DNA of 64,000 bases, from assembly GCA_029782145.1 (NCBI GenBank), contig JAKOVH010000026.1:248001-312000 (forward strand), written 5' to 3'. This document shows, piece after piece, positions 42,558 through 50,604 of the stretch (positions within the stretch are counted from its first letter, which is position 1; every line of letters starts with the position of its first letter). Below the pieces are notes generated by a model. That model was not told where the DNA came from. It did no database searches and saw only the letters and a list, made by a program, of their open reading frames with translations. Source of the stretch: Actinomycetes bacterium (GTDB lineage Bacteria > Actinomycetota > Acidimicrobiia > Acidimicrobiales > Acidimicrobilacustridaceae). The translations under genes were made by a program, and so were the position numbers.

Positions 42558-44066
42558 TCAGCCGCCGCTGCGCGAGGGGATCACGCTCGGCTGGGCGTCG
42601 GCCAGGATCTCGGGGCGGTCGCCCTCGACCGCGAAGCCGGCGGTGACGACCTCGTCGGTGGCGGCGGCGTAGGCCTGCTCGTAGGCATCAGCGGACGGGT
42701 AGAGCTGGGCCAGGCGCTCAGGTGCGAACGGGATGGTCGAGCCGAGCAGGAGGCAGATCGTGCTGCTCGACGGGCCCTTCTCCCCCGAGAGGGTGGCGAC
42801 GGGGACGGCGACCTGCGGGTAGCGGATGCCGCCGAGGGCGTTGGCGTCGGTGTCGCGCACGATCGTCGGCCTGCCGCTGCTGGTGTCGACCTGCAGGCGG
42901 GGCGCCTCGGGCGGGGCCTCGCCGTCGCGCACCCAGGCGTCGAGGGCGTGGAGGGCCGCCCGCACGGCGAAGCGCTGGGGGCCGTCGTTCACCGCCACCC
43001 CGCAGCCGACGCTGTCGGCGCGGTCGCCCAGGAGGGTGCGGTCGGCGTGGGCGGTGCCGGCCACCTCCCACAGGCGGAAGCGGTCGGTGTCGTCCTGACG
43101 GGCCGGGTAGTAGCCGATCACCGAGGTCACGTCGGTCTCCGTGACCAGCGTGAGCACGGGCACGGCGAGGTCGGCGCGGGTCTGCACCGGTGGCAGGGCG
43201 ATGGCGTCGGCGATGGAGATGGGCTTGCCCGCCTCGCCGAGGGGCATGGCGGCGCCGCCCCGGCTGTGGATCAGGAACCCGTCGTAGGCGCCGGCGAGGG
43301 GCTGCACGGCGTTGGCGTAGGTCGTGAGGGCGAACGCCGACTGCGACTCGCCCACGCCCAGGACGCGCTCGACGGGCAGGCCGCCCATGGCGTCGCCCTC
43401 GCGGAGGCCGCGTGCCACCTGGGTGTAGATGTCGTAGGAGAAGGCGTCGCCCGGGTGGGTGAGGGTGCCGTAGCGGGCCGGGTCGATGGCCTTGATCCCC
43501 TTGCCGGCGAGGTCGCTGTCGACGCCGACCGCCACCGGCCCGCCCTCGACGCCGATCAGCTGGGCCGAGACGCCGACCCAGGCGGCCCCCTCGCGCGCCA
43601 GCTCCTCGGCCGTGAAGGTCCAGTCGGGCCCGGCGTCGACGCCGCCGCTGACGTTGAGCCACTCGACCACCACGGTGCCGTTGAAGCGGGCCGGGTCCTC
43701 CGGCCGGCGCACCAGCACCCGGGTGCGGTAGTCGGCGGTCGGGCCCTCGGTCACCGTGAAGCGACCGTCGGCGGGCTGCGGGGTGGGCGACGTGTAGGAC
43801 GTGGCGGTGCCGGCGGCCACGTACTCGTGCTGGACGTAGCCGTTGGCGGCCAGGTCGATCGCCGGCGTCGCTTCGCCGATGAACACCCCGTTGCCGCCGG
43901 TGAGCTCCTGGGAGAGGTCGGCGGCGGGGCCGGCGGGCCGGTCGACCACGACGGTCGTCGACGGCCGCGTGGCCTGGCCGCCGTCGCCGCTGGAGCTGCA
44001 GGAACCCACCACGAGGGCGGACGCGAGGACCAGGGCCGCCGCAGCGCCCCCCGAGCGACGTGACAT
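42558..44066 (-). CDS. Lipoprotein alpha/beta-hydrolase-domain protein (PF20091-like)
   Basis: The 502-aa protein begins with a lipoprotein signal peptide (AAAALVLASALVVGSCSSS), so it is anchored outside the membrane. The domain is the same as in the gene downstream: VVVEWLNVSGGVDAGPDWTFTAEELAREG, nucleophile VGESQSAFALTTY, and EVAGTAHADRTLLGD. Two tandem copies, one exported and one cytosolic, suggest sequential use of the same type of ester. ATG 44066 is chosen because the signal peptide starts there. Confidence 0.85.
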   Translation of the reverse strand: MSRRSGGAAAALVLASALVVGSCSSSGDGGQATRPSTTVVVDRPAGPAADLSQELTGGNGVFIGEATPAIDLAANGYVQHEYVAAGTATSYTSPTPQPADGRFTVTEGPTADYRTRVLVRRPEDPARFNGTVVVEWLNVSGGVDAGPDWTFTAEELAREGAAWVGVSAQLIGVEGGPVAVGVDSDLAGKGIKAIDPARYGTLTHPGDAFSYDIYTQVARGLREGDAMGGLPVERVLGVGESQSAFALTTYANAVQPLAGAYDGFLIHSRGGAAMPLGEAGKPISIADAIALPPVQTRADLAVPVLTLVTETDVTSVIGYYPARQDDTDRFRLWEVAGTAHADRTLLGDRADSVGCGVAVNDGPQRFAVRAALHALDAWVRDGEAPPEAPRLQVDTSSGRPTIVRDTDANALGGIRYPQVAVPVATLSGEKGPSSSTICLLLGSTIPFAPERLAQLYPSADAYEQAYAAATDEVVTAGFAVEGDRPEILADAQPSVIPSRSGG

Positions 44067-44130
44067 GGGCGGGAGTCTGCCAGCAGCGCCGCCTCGGCGC
44101 TCGCCGCACCGCGGCCCGGGCCCGACCGTG

Positions 44131-44136
44131 TACGTT
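44131..44136 (+). promoter_or_regulatory. Candidate -10 box (TACGTT) of the VOC operon
   Basis: TACGTT lies 48 bp upstream of ATG 44185 in a 118-bp divergent gap. That start also has a GGGGGAGG ribosome-binding site, so this message would have a leader. Confidence 0.35.
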
Positions 44137-44184
44137 CGGGCGCCGGTCCGGGGCCGACCCGGGCTCGGGCACGGGGGAGGCGAC

Positions 44185-44592
44185 ATGGCGACGACCGTCG
44201 GGCAGTACTGCATCTGGGTGAGCGACCTCGAGCGCTCGGTGGGCTTCTACACCGACATCATCGGCCTGAAGGTGCAGAGCCGCACCGAGATCCCGGGCGT
44301 CAACGAGGCGGTGCTGGCCGCGGAGTCCGGGGGAGGGCGCCTGCAGCTGGCCCACGCCTGGGAGGACCCTCAGCCCGTCGAGCACGGCCGGGCCCTGTGG
44401 AAGATCTACATGAACGTCGACGACTGCGAGGCCACCCACAAGCGGGCGGTCGACGCCGGCTACACGTCCACGATGGAGCCCCAGCGCCTCGACCGCTGGC
44501 CGGTCATCGTCGCCTTCGTGCTCGACCCCGACGGCTACAGCATCGAGCTGCTCCAGCGGCTGGGCGACGACGACAGGAGCGGCGCGAGGTGA
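44185..44592 (+). CDS. VOC (glyoxalase/dioxygenase fold) family protein
   Basis: The 135-aa protein has paired beta-alpha-beta-beta-beta units (YCIWVSDLERSVGFYTDIIGLKVQSR; FVLDPDGYSIELLQR). The final E of SIELLQR is the usual metal-ligand position. It may be a lyase, isomerase or dioxygenase on a small catabolite. It is the first gene of a cluster with stop/start overlaps into the next two genes. Confidence 0.85.
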   Translation: MATTVGQYCIWVSDLERSVGFYTDIIGLKVQSRTEIPGVNEAVLAAESGGGRLQLAHAWEDPQPVEHGRALWKIYMNVDDCEATHKRAVDAGYTSTMEPQRLDRWPVIVAFVLDPDGYSIELLQRLGDDDRSGAR

Positions 44593-45566
44593 AGATCTCG
44601 TGCGGCATCGTGCCGTCCCTCACGTCGGTCGAGCAGGCCCAGCTGGCCGAGCAGCTCGGCTACGACCGGGCGTGGCTCTACGACTCCCCTGCGATCTACG
44701 CCGACATCTGGGTCACCATGGCCCGGATCGCCGACCACACCGACCGCATCGGGCTGGGCACGGCGGTCCTGGTGCCGAGCCTGCGCAGCGTGATGGCGAC
44801 GGCGTCGGCCATCGCCACGATCGAGGGCATCGCGCCCGGGCGCCTCGCCGTGGGCTTCGGCACGGGCGCCACCGCCCGCTGGACGCTCGGCAAGGGCGCC
44901 CTCACCCTCAAGGAGACCGGCACGTTCCTGCGCCAGCTGCGCGGCCTGCTCGACGGCGACGTCGTCGAGGTCGACGGTGAGGCCGTGCAGATGATGCAGC
45001 TCCCGCAGTTCGCCCCTCCCCGGCCCATCGACGTGCCGATCCTGCTGAGCGCGCTCGGACCCAAGGGCCAGGCGCTCACCAAGGAGGTCGCCGACGGGAT
45101 CATGACCGTCGGCTTCGGCCTCCCGGGCTACGACTGGTGCGCCCAGCTCGTGCTCGGCACCGTGCTCGACCCGGGCGAGGAGCTCACCTCCGAGCGGGTC
45201 AAGCTCTCCGCCGGACCGTGGTACGCGATCATGGCCCACGGCGCCTGGGAGAGCGGGCCCGAGCTCGTCGACGGGTTCCCGGGCGGCGCCGAGTGGCGTG
45301 CCAGGCTCGACGCCATGCGGCCGGAGGGCCAGCGCCACCTCGAGGTCCACGAGGGCCACGCCACCACCGTCACCGAGCTCGACCGGATCCTCGTCGACGC
45401 CGCGGGCGAGGGGATCGTGGGCATGAACTGGATCGCCGAGGCCGACGGCATCCGCCAGAAGATCGCCGAGGCCGAGGCCATGGGCACCACCGAGATCATC
45501 TACGCGCCCAGCGGACCCGACGTCGGGCGCGAGCTGCGGGCCTTCGCCGAGGCGGCCGGGCTGTGA
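44589..45566 (+). CDS. LLM-class F420-type oxidoreductase
   Basis: The 325-aa TIM-barrel has LAEQLGYDRAWLYDSPAIYADIW, TDRIGLGTAVLVPSLRSVMATASAIATIE, GRLAVGFGTGATAR and a C-terminal IGTTEIIY-like strand. This is close to F420-dependent methylene-H4MPT-reductase-like and glucose-6-phosphate-dehydrogenase-like enzymes. GTG 44589 overlaps the VOC stop as GTGA, so translation is coupled. Confidence 0.88.
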   Translation: MKISCGIVPSLTSVEQAQLAEQLGYDRAWLYDSPAIYADIWVTMARIADHTDRIGLGTAVLVPSLRSVMATASAIATIEGIAPGRLAVGFGTGATARWTLGKGALTLKETGTFLRQLRGLLDGDVVEVDGEAVQMMQLPQFAPPRPIDVPILLSALGPKGQALTKEVADGIMTVGFGLPGYDWCAQLVLGTVLDPGEELTSERVKLSAGPWYAIMAHGAWESGPELVDGFPGGAEWRARLDAMRPEGQRHLEVHEGHATTVTELDRILVDAAGEGIVGMNWIAEADGIRQKIAEAEAMGTTEIIYAPSGPDVGRELRAFAEAAGL

Positions 45567-46000
45567 GCGACGTCGAGGCCAACAAGGCGGTCGTGCAGCG
45601 GTTCTGGGACGCGCTGGCCGCGCGCGACTGGGACGGCATGAAGGCGCTGCTCACCGACGACGCCCACTACACCGACGTGGGCACACCCGGTGAGGGCGGC
45701 ACCGGCCCCGACGGCGTCGTGCGGCGGGTGAAGATCGGCCTGGAGCCGCTCTCGGGCTACGAGCACCTGCCCGGCACCAACATGATCGGCGAGGGCGACC
45801 TCGTCATGACCGAGCACACCGAGCGCTGGCACTTCCACACCGGCGAGGTGATCGACCACTCCTTCGTGTCGGTCACCGAGCTGCGCGACGGCCGCATCTG
45901 CCGCTGGCACGACTACTCGAACATCCCGAACATCACCGACAACGCGCCGCAGTGGTGGCTCGAGCACATCATCACGGCGTCCACCACCGACCAGACCTGA
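45563..46000 (+). CDS. SnoaL-like / limonene-epoxide-hydrolase-fold protein
   Basis: The 145-aa protein has the cone-shaped alpha+beta pattern VVQRFWDALAARDWDGMKALLTDDAHYTDVG ... TELRDGRICRWHDYSN. Members act as small-molecule cyclases, isomerases or epoxide hydrolases. GTG 45563 overlaps the upstream stop as GTGA. The Asp/Arg/Asp catalytic set of true epoxide hydrolases is not certain here. Confidence 0.82.
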   Translation: MSDVEANKAVVQRFWDALAARDWDGMKALLTDDAHYTDVGTPGEGGTGPDGVVRRVKIGLEPLSGYEHLPGTNMIGEGDLVMTEHTERWHFHTGEVIDHSFVSVTELRDGRICRWHDYSNIPNITDNAPQWWLEHIITASTTDQT

Positions 46001-46022
46001 CCAACACACCCGGGGGGAACCC

Positions 46023-46310
46023 ATGATCCGCTTCAGCGTCTTCTACCCGAAGACCGAAGGTGCGTCGTTCGACCACGACTACTACGCCAACAAGCACGTG
46101 CCCCTGGCCCTGAAGACCTGGGGCCTCGACCGCGCCGAGATCGACAAGGGCATCGACGGCCCCTACGAGGCCGCCGTGCACTTCACCTTCGACTCGCTCG
46201 AGGCCATGGGCGCCGCCCTCGGCAACCCCGGCACCGGCGACGTCATGGCCGACGTGGCCAACTACACCACCATCCAGGCCGTCACCCAGACCAGCGAGAT
46301 CGTCGGCTGA
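46023..46310 (+). CDS. EthD-family protein
   Basis: The 95-aa ferredoxin-like dimeric alpha/beta-barrel subunit has FYPKTEGASFDHDYYANKHVPLAL and ends NYTTIQAVTQTSEIV, the EthD signature. EthD proteins accompany ether- or ring-degradation oxygenases in actinobacteria, though no P450 is adjacent here. It lies 22 bp after the SnoaL-like gene. Confidence 0.88.
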   Translation: MIRFSVFYPKTEGASFDHDYYANKHVPLALKTWGLDRAEIDKGIDGPYEAAVHFTFDSLEAMGAALGNPGTGDVMADVANYTTIQAVTQTSEIVG

Positions 46311-46324
46311 CCGCCGCGCTTCCG

Positions 46325-46374
46325 GTTCTGGTGGAGATCCAGGTGTCGTGGTGACCGCAGATCTCCACCAGAAC
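46325..46374. terminator. Large inverted repeat between the EthD gene and the next gene
   Basis: Arms GTTCTGGTGGAGATC and GATCTCCACCAGAAC (15 bp, perfect) flank a 20-nt loop. It could terminate the VOC-EthD transcript or regulate the gene starting at 46413. Confidence 0.55.
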
Positions 46375-46412
46375 GGCGGTGGGGCGGGTGCCGGCCGTGG
46401 GAGGAGGACCGC

Positions 46413-47117
46413 GTGGAACCGTCCGGGCTGATCTTCGCCGCCCTCGACTGCGACGCCGACGCGATCGAGGAGTGGAACCGCTGGTACGACCTCGAGCACA
46501 CGCCCATGAACGTGTGCCTCGACGGGGTCATGCTCAGCCGGCGCTACGTCGCCACCCCCGACCTCCACGCCGTGCGCCTCACCGGGCCCGGCTCGCCGTT
46601 CGCCGGCGGCCGGGCCACCTTCCTCACCACCTACGTGCTGTCGGGTGACCCGCAGCGCGCCTTCGACGCCATGAGCGTGGAGCTCCCGAAGCTCTACGAC
46701 ACCGGCCGCATGCGCTTCCCGGCCGAGAAGAAGGCGGTGCGCGAGGGCGACGTCTTCGCCGGCACCACCGCGTTCGGCCGGCCCGAGCTGCAGCTCGAGC
46801 AGCGCGACGTGCCCTTCGTGGGGCACACCGGTGTGATCGTCGTTCAGCGCGGCGACGACGACGGACGCGCCGCCCGCATCGCCCAGCTCGACGGCGTCAC
46901 CGGCACGTGGACCCTGGCGTCGCGCAACCGGCCCGGGCTGTACCTCGACGTGATCTTCGTCGAGGACGACCCCGGTGGGCGGGCCGTCGCCATCCGCGAG
47001 GCGGTGCCCCACACCGTCGAGGTGCTCCTCGACGCGCCCTTCCTGCTCATCGACCCGATGCGCTACCCGTGGGCCGAGGCCATCCGCACGTCGGATCTGC
47101 CGAAGACCGTCGGCTGA
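46413..47117 (+). CDS. EthD-like dimeric alpha/beta-barrel protein, unknown
   Basis: The 234-aa protein starts at GTG after GAGGAGG. The first half (ALDCDADAIEEWNRWYDLEHTPMNVCLDGVMLSRRYVA) has the dimeric alpha+beta-barrel pattern of EthD or antibiotic-monooxygenase-like folds, and the second half may be a repeat. It probably belongs to the same catabolic group as the upstream genes. Confidence 0.6.
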   Translation: MEPSGLIFAALDCDADAIEEWNRWYDLEHTPMNVCLDGVMLSRRYVATPDLHAVRLTGPGSPFAGGRATFLTTYVLSGDPQRAFDAMSVELPKLYDTGRMRFPAEKKAVREGDVFAGTTAFGRPELQLEQRDVPFVGHTGVIVVQRGDDDGRAARIAQLDGVTGTWTLASRNRPGLYLDVIFVEDDPGGRAVAIREAVPHTVEVLLDAPFLLIDPMRYPWAEAIRTSDLPKTVG

Positions 47118-47157
47118 ACGGGGCGCCGCCGCGGCCCCCGCGTGGTGGAATCGCCCG

Positions 47158-48369
47158 GTGAGCGAGCGCGTCTTCTACTCCAGCAGCGTCCACGACGAGG
47201 CCGAGATCGCGGCGGTGGTGGAGGTGCTGCGATCGGGGCCCCAGGGCCTGTGGCCGGGCCGGCGGGTCAACGCCATGGAGCGCAGGGTCGCCGCCCTGTT
47301 CGGCAAGCGCCGGGGGGTGATGGTCAACTCCGGCTCCTCGGCGCTCTACCTCGCCGTCGAGCTGCTCGACCTCGAGCCGGGCACCGAGGTCGTCACCTGC
47401 GGGCTCACCTTCTCCACCGACATCGCGCCCATGGTCCGGGCCGGTCTGGTGCCGGTGCTGGTCGACTGCGAGCCCGACACGTACTGCGTCGACGTGCGCC
47501 GGATCGAGGAGATGATCACCCCCCGCACCGGGGCGATGCTCTTCCCCAACCTCATCGGCAACACGCCCGACTGGGACGCCATCGCCGCCATCGCGGAGGC
47601 CCACGGCCTGCCGGTGATCGAGGACTCGGCCGACACCCTCGGCCCGGTCCTGCGCGGTCGGCCCACCGGCGAGCGCTCGACCATGACGGTCACCAGCTTC
47701 GCCAACTCCCACATCCTCACCGCCGGCGGCAACGGCGGGATGCTGCTGCTCGACGACGAGGCGCTTCGGGACCGGGCGCTGATGCTGCGGCGCTGGGGCC
47801 GCCGGTCCGAGCTGCAGTTCTACGGGTCGAAGCGGGGTGAGCGCGACTTCTGGGAGGACCTCGACGGCATCCGCTACGACAACCAGTTCATCTTCGACGA
47901 GCTGGGCTGGAACTTCGAGCCGTCGGAGATGGGGGCCGCGTTCGGCCTGGCCCAGCTCGAGAAGCTCGACGCCAACCTCGCCCGTCGGCGGCGCACCTTC
48001 GACCGCTACACCGAGTTCTTCTCCGAGCACGCCGACCGCGTCGTGCTGCCGCGGGTGCTGCCCGAGCTGGAGACGGCGTGGCTCGGCTATCCGCTCGTCA
48101 TCCGCGAGGGCGCGGGGCTCGAGCGCCCCGACGTCCAGCAGTTCCTCGACGCTCGCGGCATCGACACCCGCACCATCTGGACCGGCAACGTGGCCCGCCA
48201 GCCGATGCTGCGCGGACGGCGCCTGGTCCTTCCCGACGACGGCCTGCCCAACGCCGACCTGGTGATGGAGCGCGGTGTGCTCCTGCCGCTCAGCCACGCC
48301 ATCGACGACGCCACCCTCGAGCTCGTGCTGTCCGCCCTCGAGGAGCTGCTCGCCCGCGGGCGACCGTAG
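47158..48369 (+). CDS. DegT/DnrJ-fold PLP protein with His at the lysine position (dehydratase-like)
   Basis: The 403-aa protein has the DegT/DnrJ/EryC1 fold: MVNSGSSALYLAVELL, VVTCGLTFSTDIAPMVRAGLVPVLVDC, and LPVIEDSADTLGP (PLP-binding Asp). In the active-site loop, SFANSHILTAGGNGGM, the residue normally Lys is His185. That swap and the length match ColD (His188) and RfbH/E1-type sugar dehydratases, which use PLP or PMP without forming an internal aldimine. It is therefore more likely a 3-dehydratase-like enzyme than a transaminase. No sugar-nucleotide genes are adjacent. Confidence 0.85.
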   Translation: MSERVFYSSSVHDEAEIAAVVEVLRSGPQGLWPGRRVNAMERRVAALFGKRRGVMVNSGSSALYLAVELLDLEPGTEVVTCGLTFSTDIAPMVRAGLVPVLVDCEPDTYCVDVRRIEEMITPRTGAMLFPNLIGNTPDWDAIAAIAEAHGLPVIEDSADTLGPVLRGRPTGERSTMTVTSFANSHILTAGGNGGMLLLDDEALRDRALMLRRWGRRSELQFYGSKRGERDFWEDLDGIRYDNQFIFDELGWNFEPSEMGAAFGLAQLEKLDANLARRRRTFDRYTEFFSEHADRVVLPRVLPELETAWLGYPLVIREGAGLERPDVQQFLDARGIDTRTIWTGNVARQPMLRGRRLVLPDDGLPNADLVMERGVLLPLSHAIDDATLELVLSALEELLARGRP

Positions 48370-48418
48370 TGACCCCGGCCTCTTTGCACGGGAGGCGCTT
48401 TGGGCTACACCGACATGC

Positions 48419-49324
48419 ATGGTCGGTCGCTCCCAGGTCGTCCTCCACGGCCATCGCGTCACCTACCGCATCGACGGTGACGGCGACGAGGCGATCCTGC
48501 TCATCCACGGCATGGCCGGCAGCTCCCGGACGTGGGGCGAGGTGATGCCGGCGCTGGCTCGTCGGTACCGGGTGCTCGCGCCGGACCTGATGGGCCACGG
48601 CGAGTCGGCCAAGCCGATGGGCGACTACTCCCTCGGCGCCCACGCCAGCGGCCTGCGCGACCTCATGGCGCGGCTCGGGATCGAGCGGGCCACGGTCGTG
48701 GGCCAGTCCCTCGGGGGAGGCATCGCGCTCCAGCTCGCGTACCAGCACCCCGAGCTGTGCGACCGGCTGGTCCTGGTGTCGAGCGGCGGTCTCGGCCGGG
48801 AGGTCAGCCCGATCCTGCGGCTCCTCTCGCTGCCCGGCAGCGAGCTGGTGCTGCCGCTGGTCGCGCCGGCGTTCGTGCGCGACAAGGGCACCGCGGTCAA
48901 CCGGTGGTTGCGCGACCAGGGGATCCGCACCTCGTGGATGGCCGAGATGTGGCGGGCGTACGCGTCGCTGGCCGACGCCGAGAACCGCCGGGCCTTCGTG
49001 CGGACCCTGCGCTCGGTGGTCGATCTCGGCGGACAGACCGTCAGCGCCAACGACCGCCTCTACCTGGCGGCGGCGCTGCCCACGATGATCCTGTGGGGCG
49101 ATCACGACGACATCATCCCGGTGGCGCATGCCTACGCGGCGCACGAGGCCATCCCGGGGAGCCGCCTGGAGGTGTTCCCCGGCGTGCGCCACTTCCCGCA
49201 GTCGGAGGCACCGGAGCGCTTCGTCGAGGTCCTCCTCGACTTCATCGCCACGACCGAACGTCCGCACGACGCGACCCGGTTGCACGACCTGCTCGTCGAA
49301 GGGCCCGAGCGGCCCGGGGCCTGA
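48419..49324 (+). CDS. Alpha/beta-fold hydrolase
   Basis: The 301-aa protein has LLIHGMAGSSRTW (oxyanion hole), nucleophile elbow VGQSLGGGIA, acid region MILWGDHDDIIP and catalytic His in GVRHFPQSEAPERF. It resembles MhpC/BphD-type C-C hydrolases and lipid esterases. ATG 48419 lies 7 nt after TACACC, so it is perhaps leaderless. Position after the catabolic cluster fits a ring-cleavage or ester hydrolase. Confidence 0.87.
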   Translation: MVGRSQVVLHGHRVTYRIDGDGDEAILLIHGMAGSSRTWGEVMPALARRYRVLAPDLMGHGESAKPMGDYSLGAHASGLRDLMARLGIERATVVGQSLGGGIALQLAYQHPELCDRLVLVSSGGLGREVSPILRLLSLPGSELVLPLVAPAFVRDKGTAVNRWLRDQGIRTSWMAEMWRAYASLADAENRRAFVRTLRSVVDLGGQTVSANDRLYLAAALPTMILWGDHDDIIPVAHAYAAHEAIPGSRLEVFPGVRHFPQSEAPERFVEVLLDFIATTERPHDATRLHDLLVEGPERPGA

Positions 49325-49407
49325 GGCGACGTCGCGAGGACGGCCCGTGGCGCGCCCTGCGCCTCGCGCCCTACGGTGACGGCCGCACCGATCGCGAGGG
49401 GGACCAG

Positions 49408-50517
49408 ATGCGGACGCCGCTGTGTGACATGTTCGGGATCGAGTACCCGATCTTCGCCTTCACCCACTGCCGCGACGTGGTCGCCGCGGTGAGCAAGGCG
49501 GGCGGGTTCGGCGTGCTGGGCGCGGTCGGGTTCAGCCCCGAGCAGCTCGAGATCGAGCTCGACTGGATCGACGACAACATCGACGGCAAGCCCTACGGCG
49601 TCGACACGGTGATGCCCCAGAAGGCCGTCGACGTCCACGGCGAGAGCGCGGACGACGTGCTCGACCAGATCCGCTCGATGATCGACGCCAACCACTGGCG
49701 CTACGTCGACGAGCTCATGGACCGCTTCGACCTGCCGCCGCTGCCCGAGGGCGAGAAGCCCGGCGGCGTGATCGGCTGGACCGACGAGGTCGCCCACCGC
49801 CACGTCGAGATCGCCCTGGCGCACCCCATCAAGCTGATCGCCAACGCCCTCGGCTCGCCGCCCAAGGACGTCATCGACCAGGCTCACGACCACGGCGTCA
49901 AGGTGGCGGCGCTGGCCGGCAAGGCGGTGCACGCCCACCGCCACGTGCAGAACGGCGTCGACATCGTCGTCGCCCAGGGCTACGAGGCCGGGGGCCACAC
50001 CGGCGAGATCTCCACCATGGTGCTCGTGCCCGAGGTGGTCGACGCGGTGGCGCCCACCCCCGTGCTGGCGGCGGGCGGCATCGGCTCCGGGCGCCAGATC
50101 GCGGCGGCCATGGCGCTCGGCGCCCAGGGGGTGTGGCTCGGGTCGCTGTGGCTCACCACCGCCGAGAGCGGCTCCAGCCCGGCCGTGCTCGAGGCGTACC
50201 TGGGGGCCACCTCGGCCGACACGGTGCGGTCCCGCTGCTACACGGGCAAGCCGGCCCGCATGCTGCGCAACGCCTGGACCGACGCGTGGGCCGACCCCGA
50301 GGGACCGGGCCCGCTGGGCATGCCGCTGCAGAACATCCTGACCTCCGAGGCCAACGCCCGCATCGCCCGCTCGAGTCGGCCCGACCTGCAGTTCGCGCCG
50401 GTCGGCCAGGTGGTGGGGCGCATGAACGACGTGCGGCCGGTGCGCGACGTGATGTACCAGCTGGTCGAGGAGTACATCGAGACCACCGAGCGCCTCCACC
50501 AGGGCCTGGAGGGCTGA
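49408..50517 (+). CDS. Nitronate monooxygenase / 2-nitropropane dioxygenase-like FMN protein
   Basis: The 369-aa FMN TIM-barrel has TPLCDMFGIEYPIFAFTH, VAALAGKAVHAHRHVQNGVDIVVAQGYEAGGHTG and VLAAGGIGSGRQIAAAMALGAQGVWLGSLW. This fits the NMO superfamily, which also includes enoyl-ACP reductase II-like enzymes. A large insert (KAVDVHGESADDVLDQIRSM, about 71-115) is unusual and marks a sub-group often annotated only as an NMO-family flavoprotein. It starts at ATG after GAGGGGGA. Confidence 0.85.
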   Translation: MRTPLCDMFGIEYPIFAFTHCRDVVAAVSKAGGFGVLGAVGFSPEQLEIELDWIDDNIDGKPYGVDTVMPQKAVDVHGESADDVLDQIRSMIDANHWRYVDELMDRFDLPPLPEGEKPGGVIGWTDEVAHRHVEIALAHPIKLIANALGSPPKDVIDQAHDHGVKVAALAGKAVHAHRHVQNGVDIVVAQGYEAGGHTGEISTMVLVPEVVDAVAPTPVLAAGGIGSGRQIAAAMALGAQGVWLGSLWLTTAESGSSPAVLEAYLGATSADTVRSRCYTGKPARMLRNAWTDAWADPEGPGPLGMPLQNILTSEANARIARSSRPDLQFAPVGQVVGRMNDVRPVRDVMYQLVEEYIETTERLHQGLEG

Positions 50518-50604
50518 CCTCAGGCCCTTCCCCCCGCCGTCGGACGGCGCGACGGTTGGCTCGGCCCGGGCCGCGTGCGCCGATCCGGGCCCGGGAGGAG
50601 CCAC

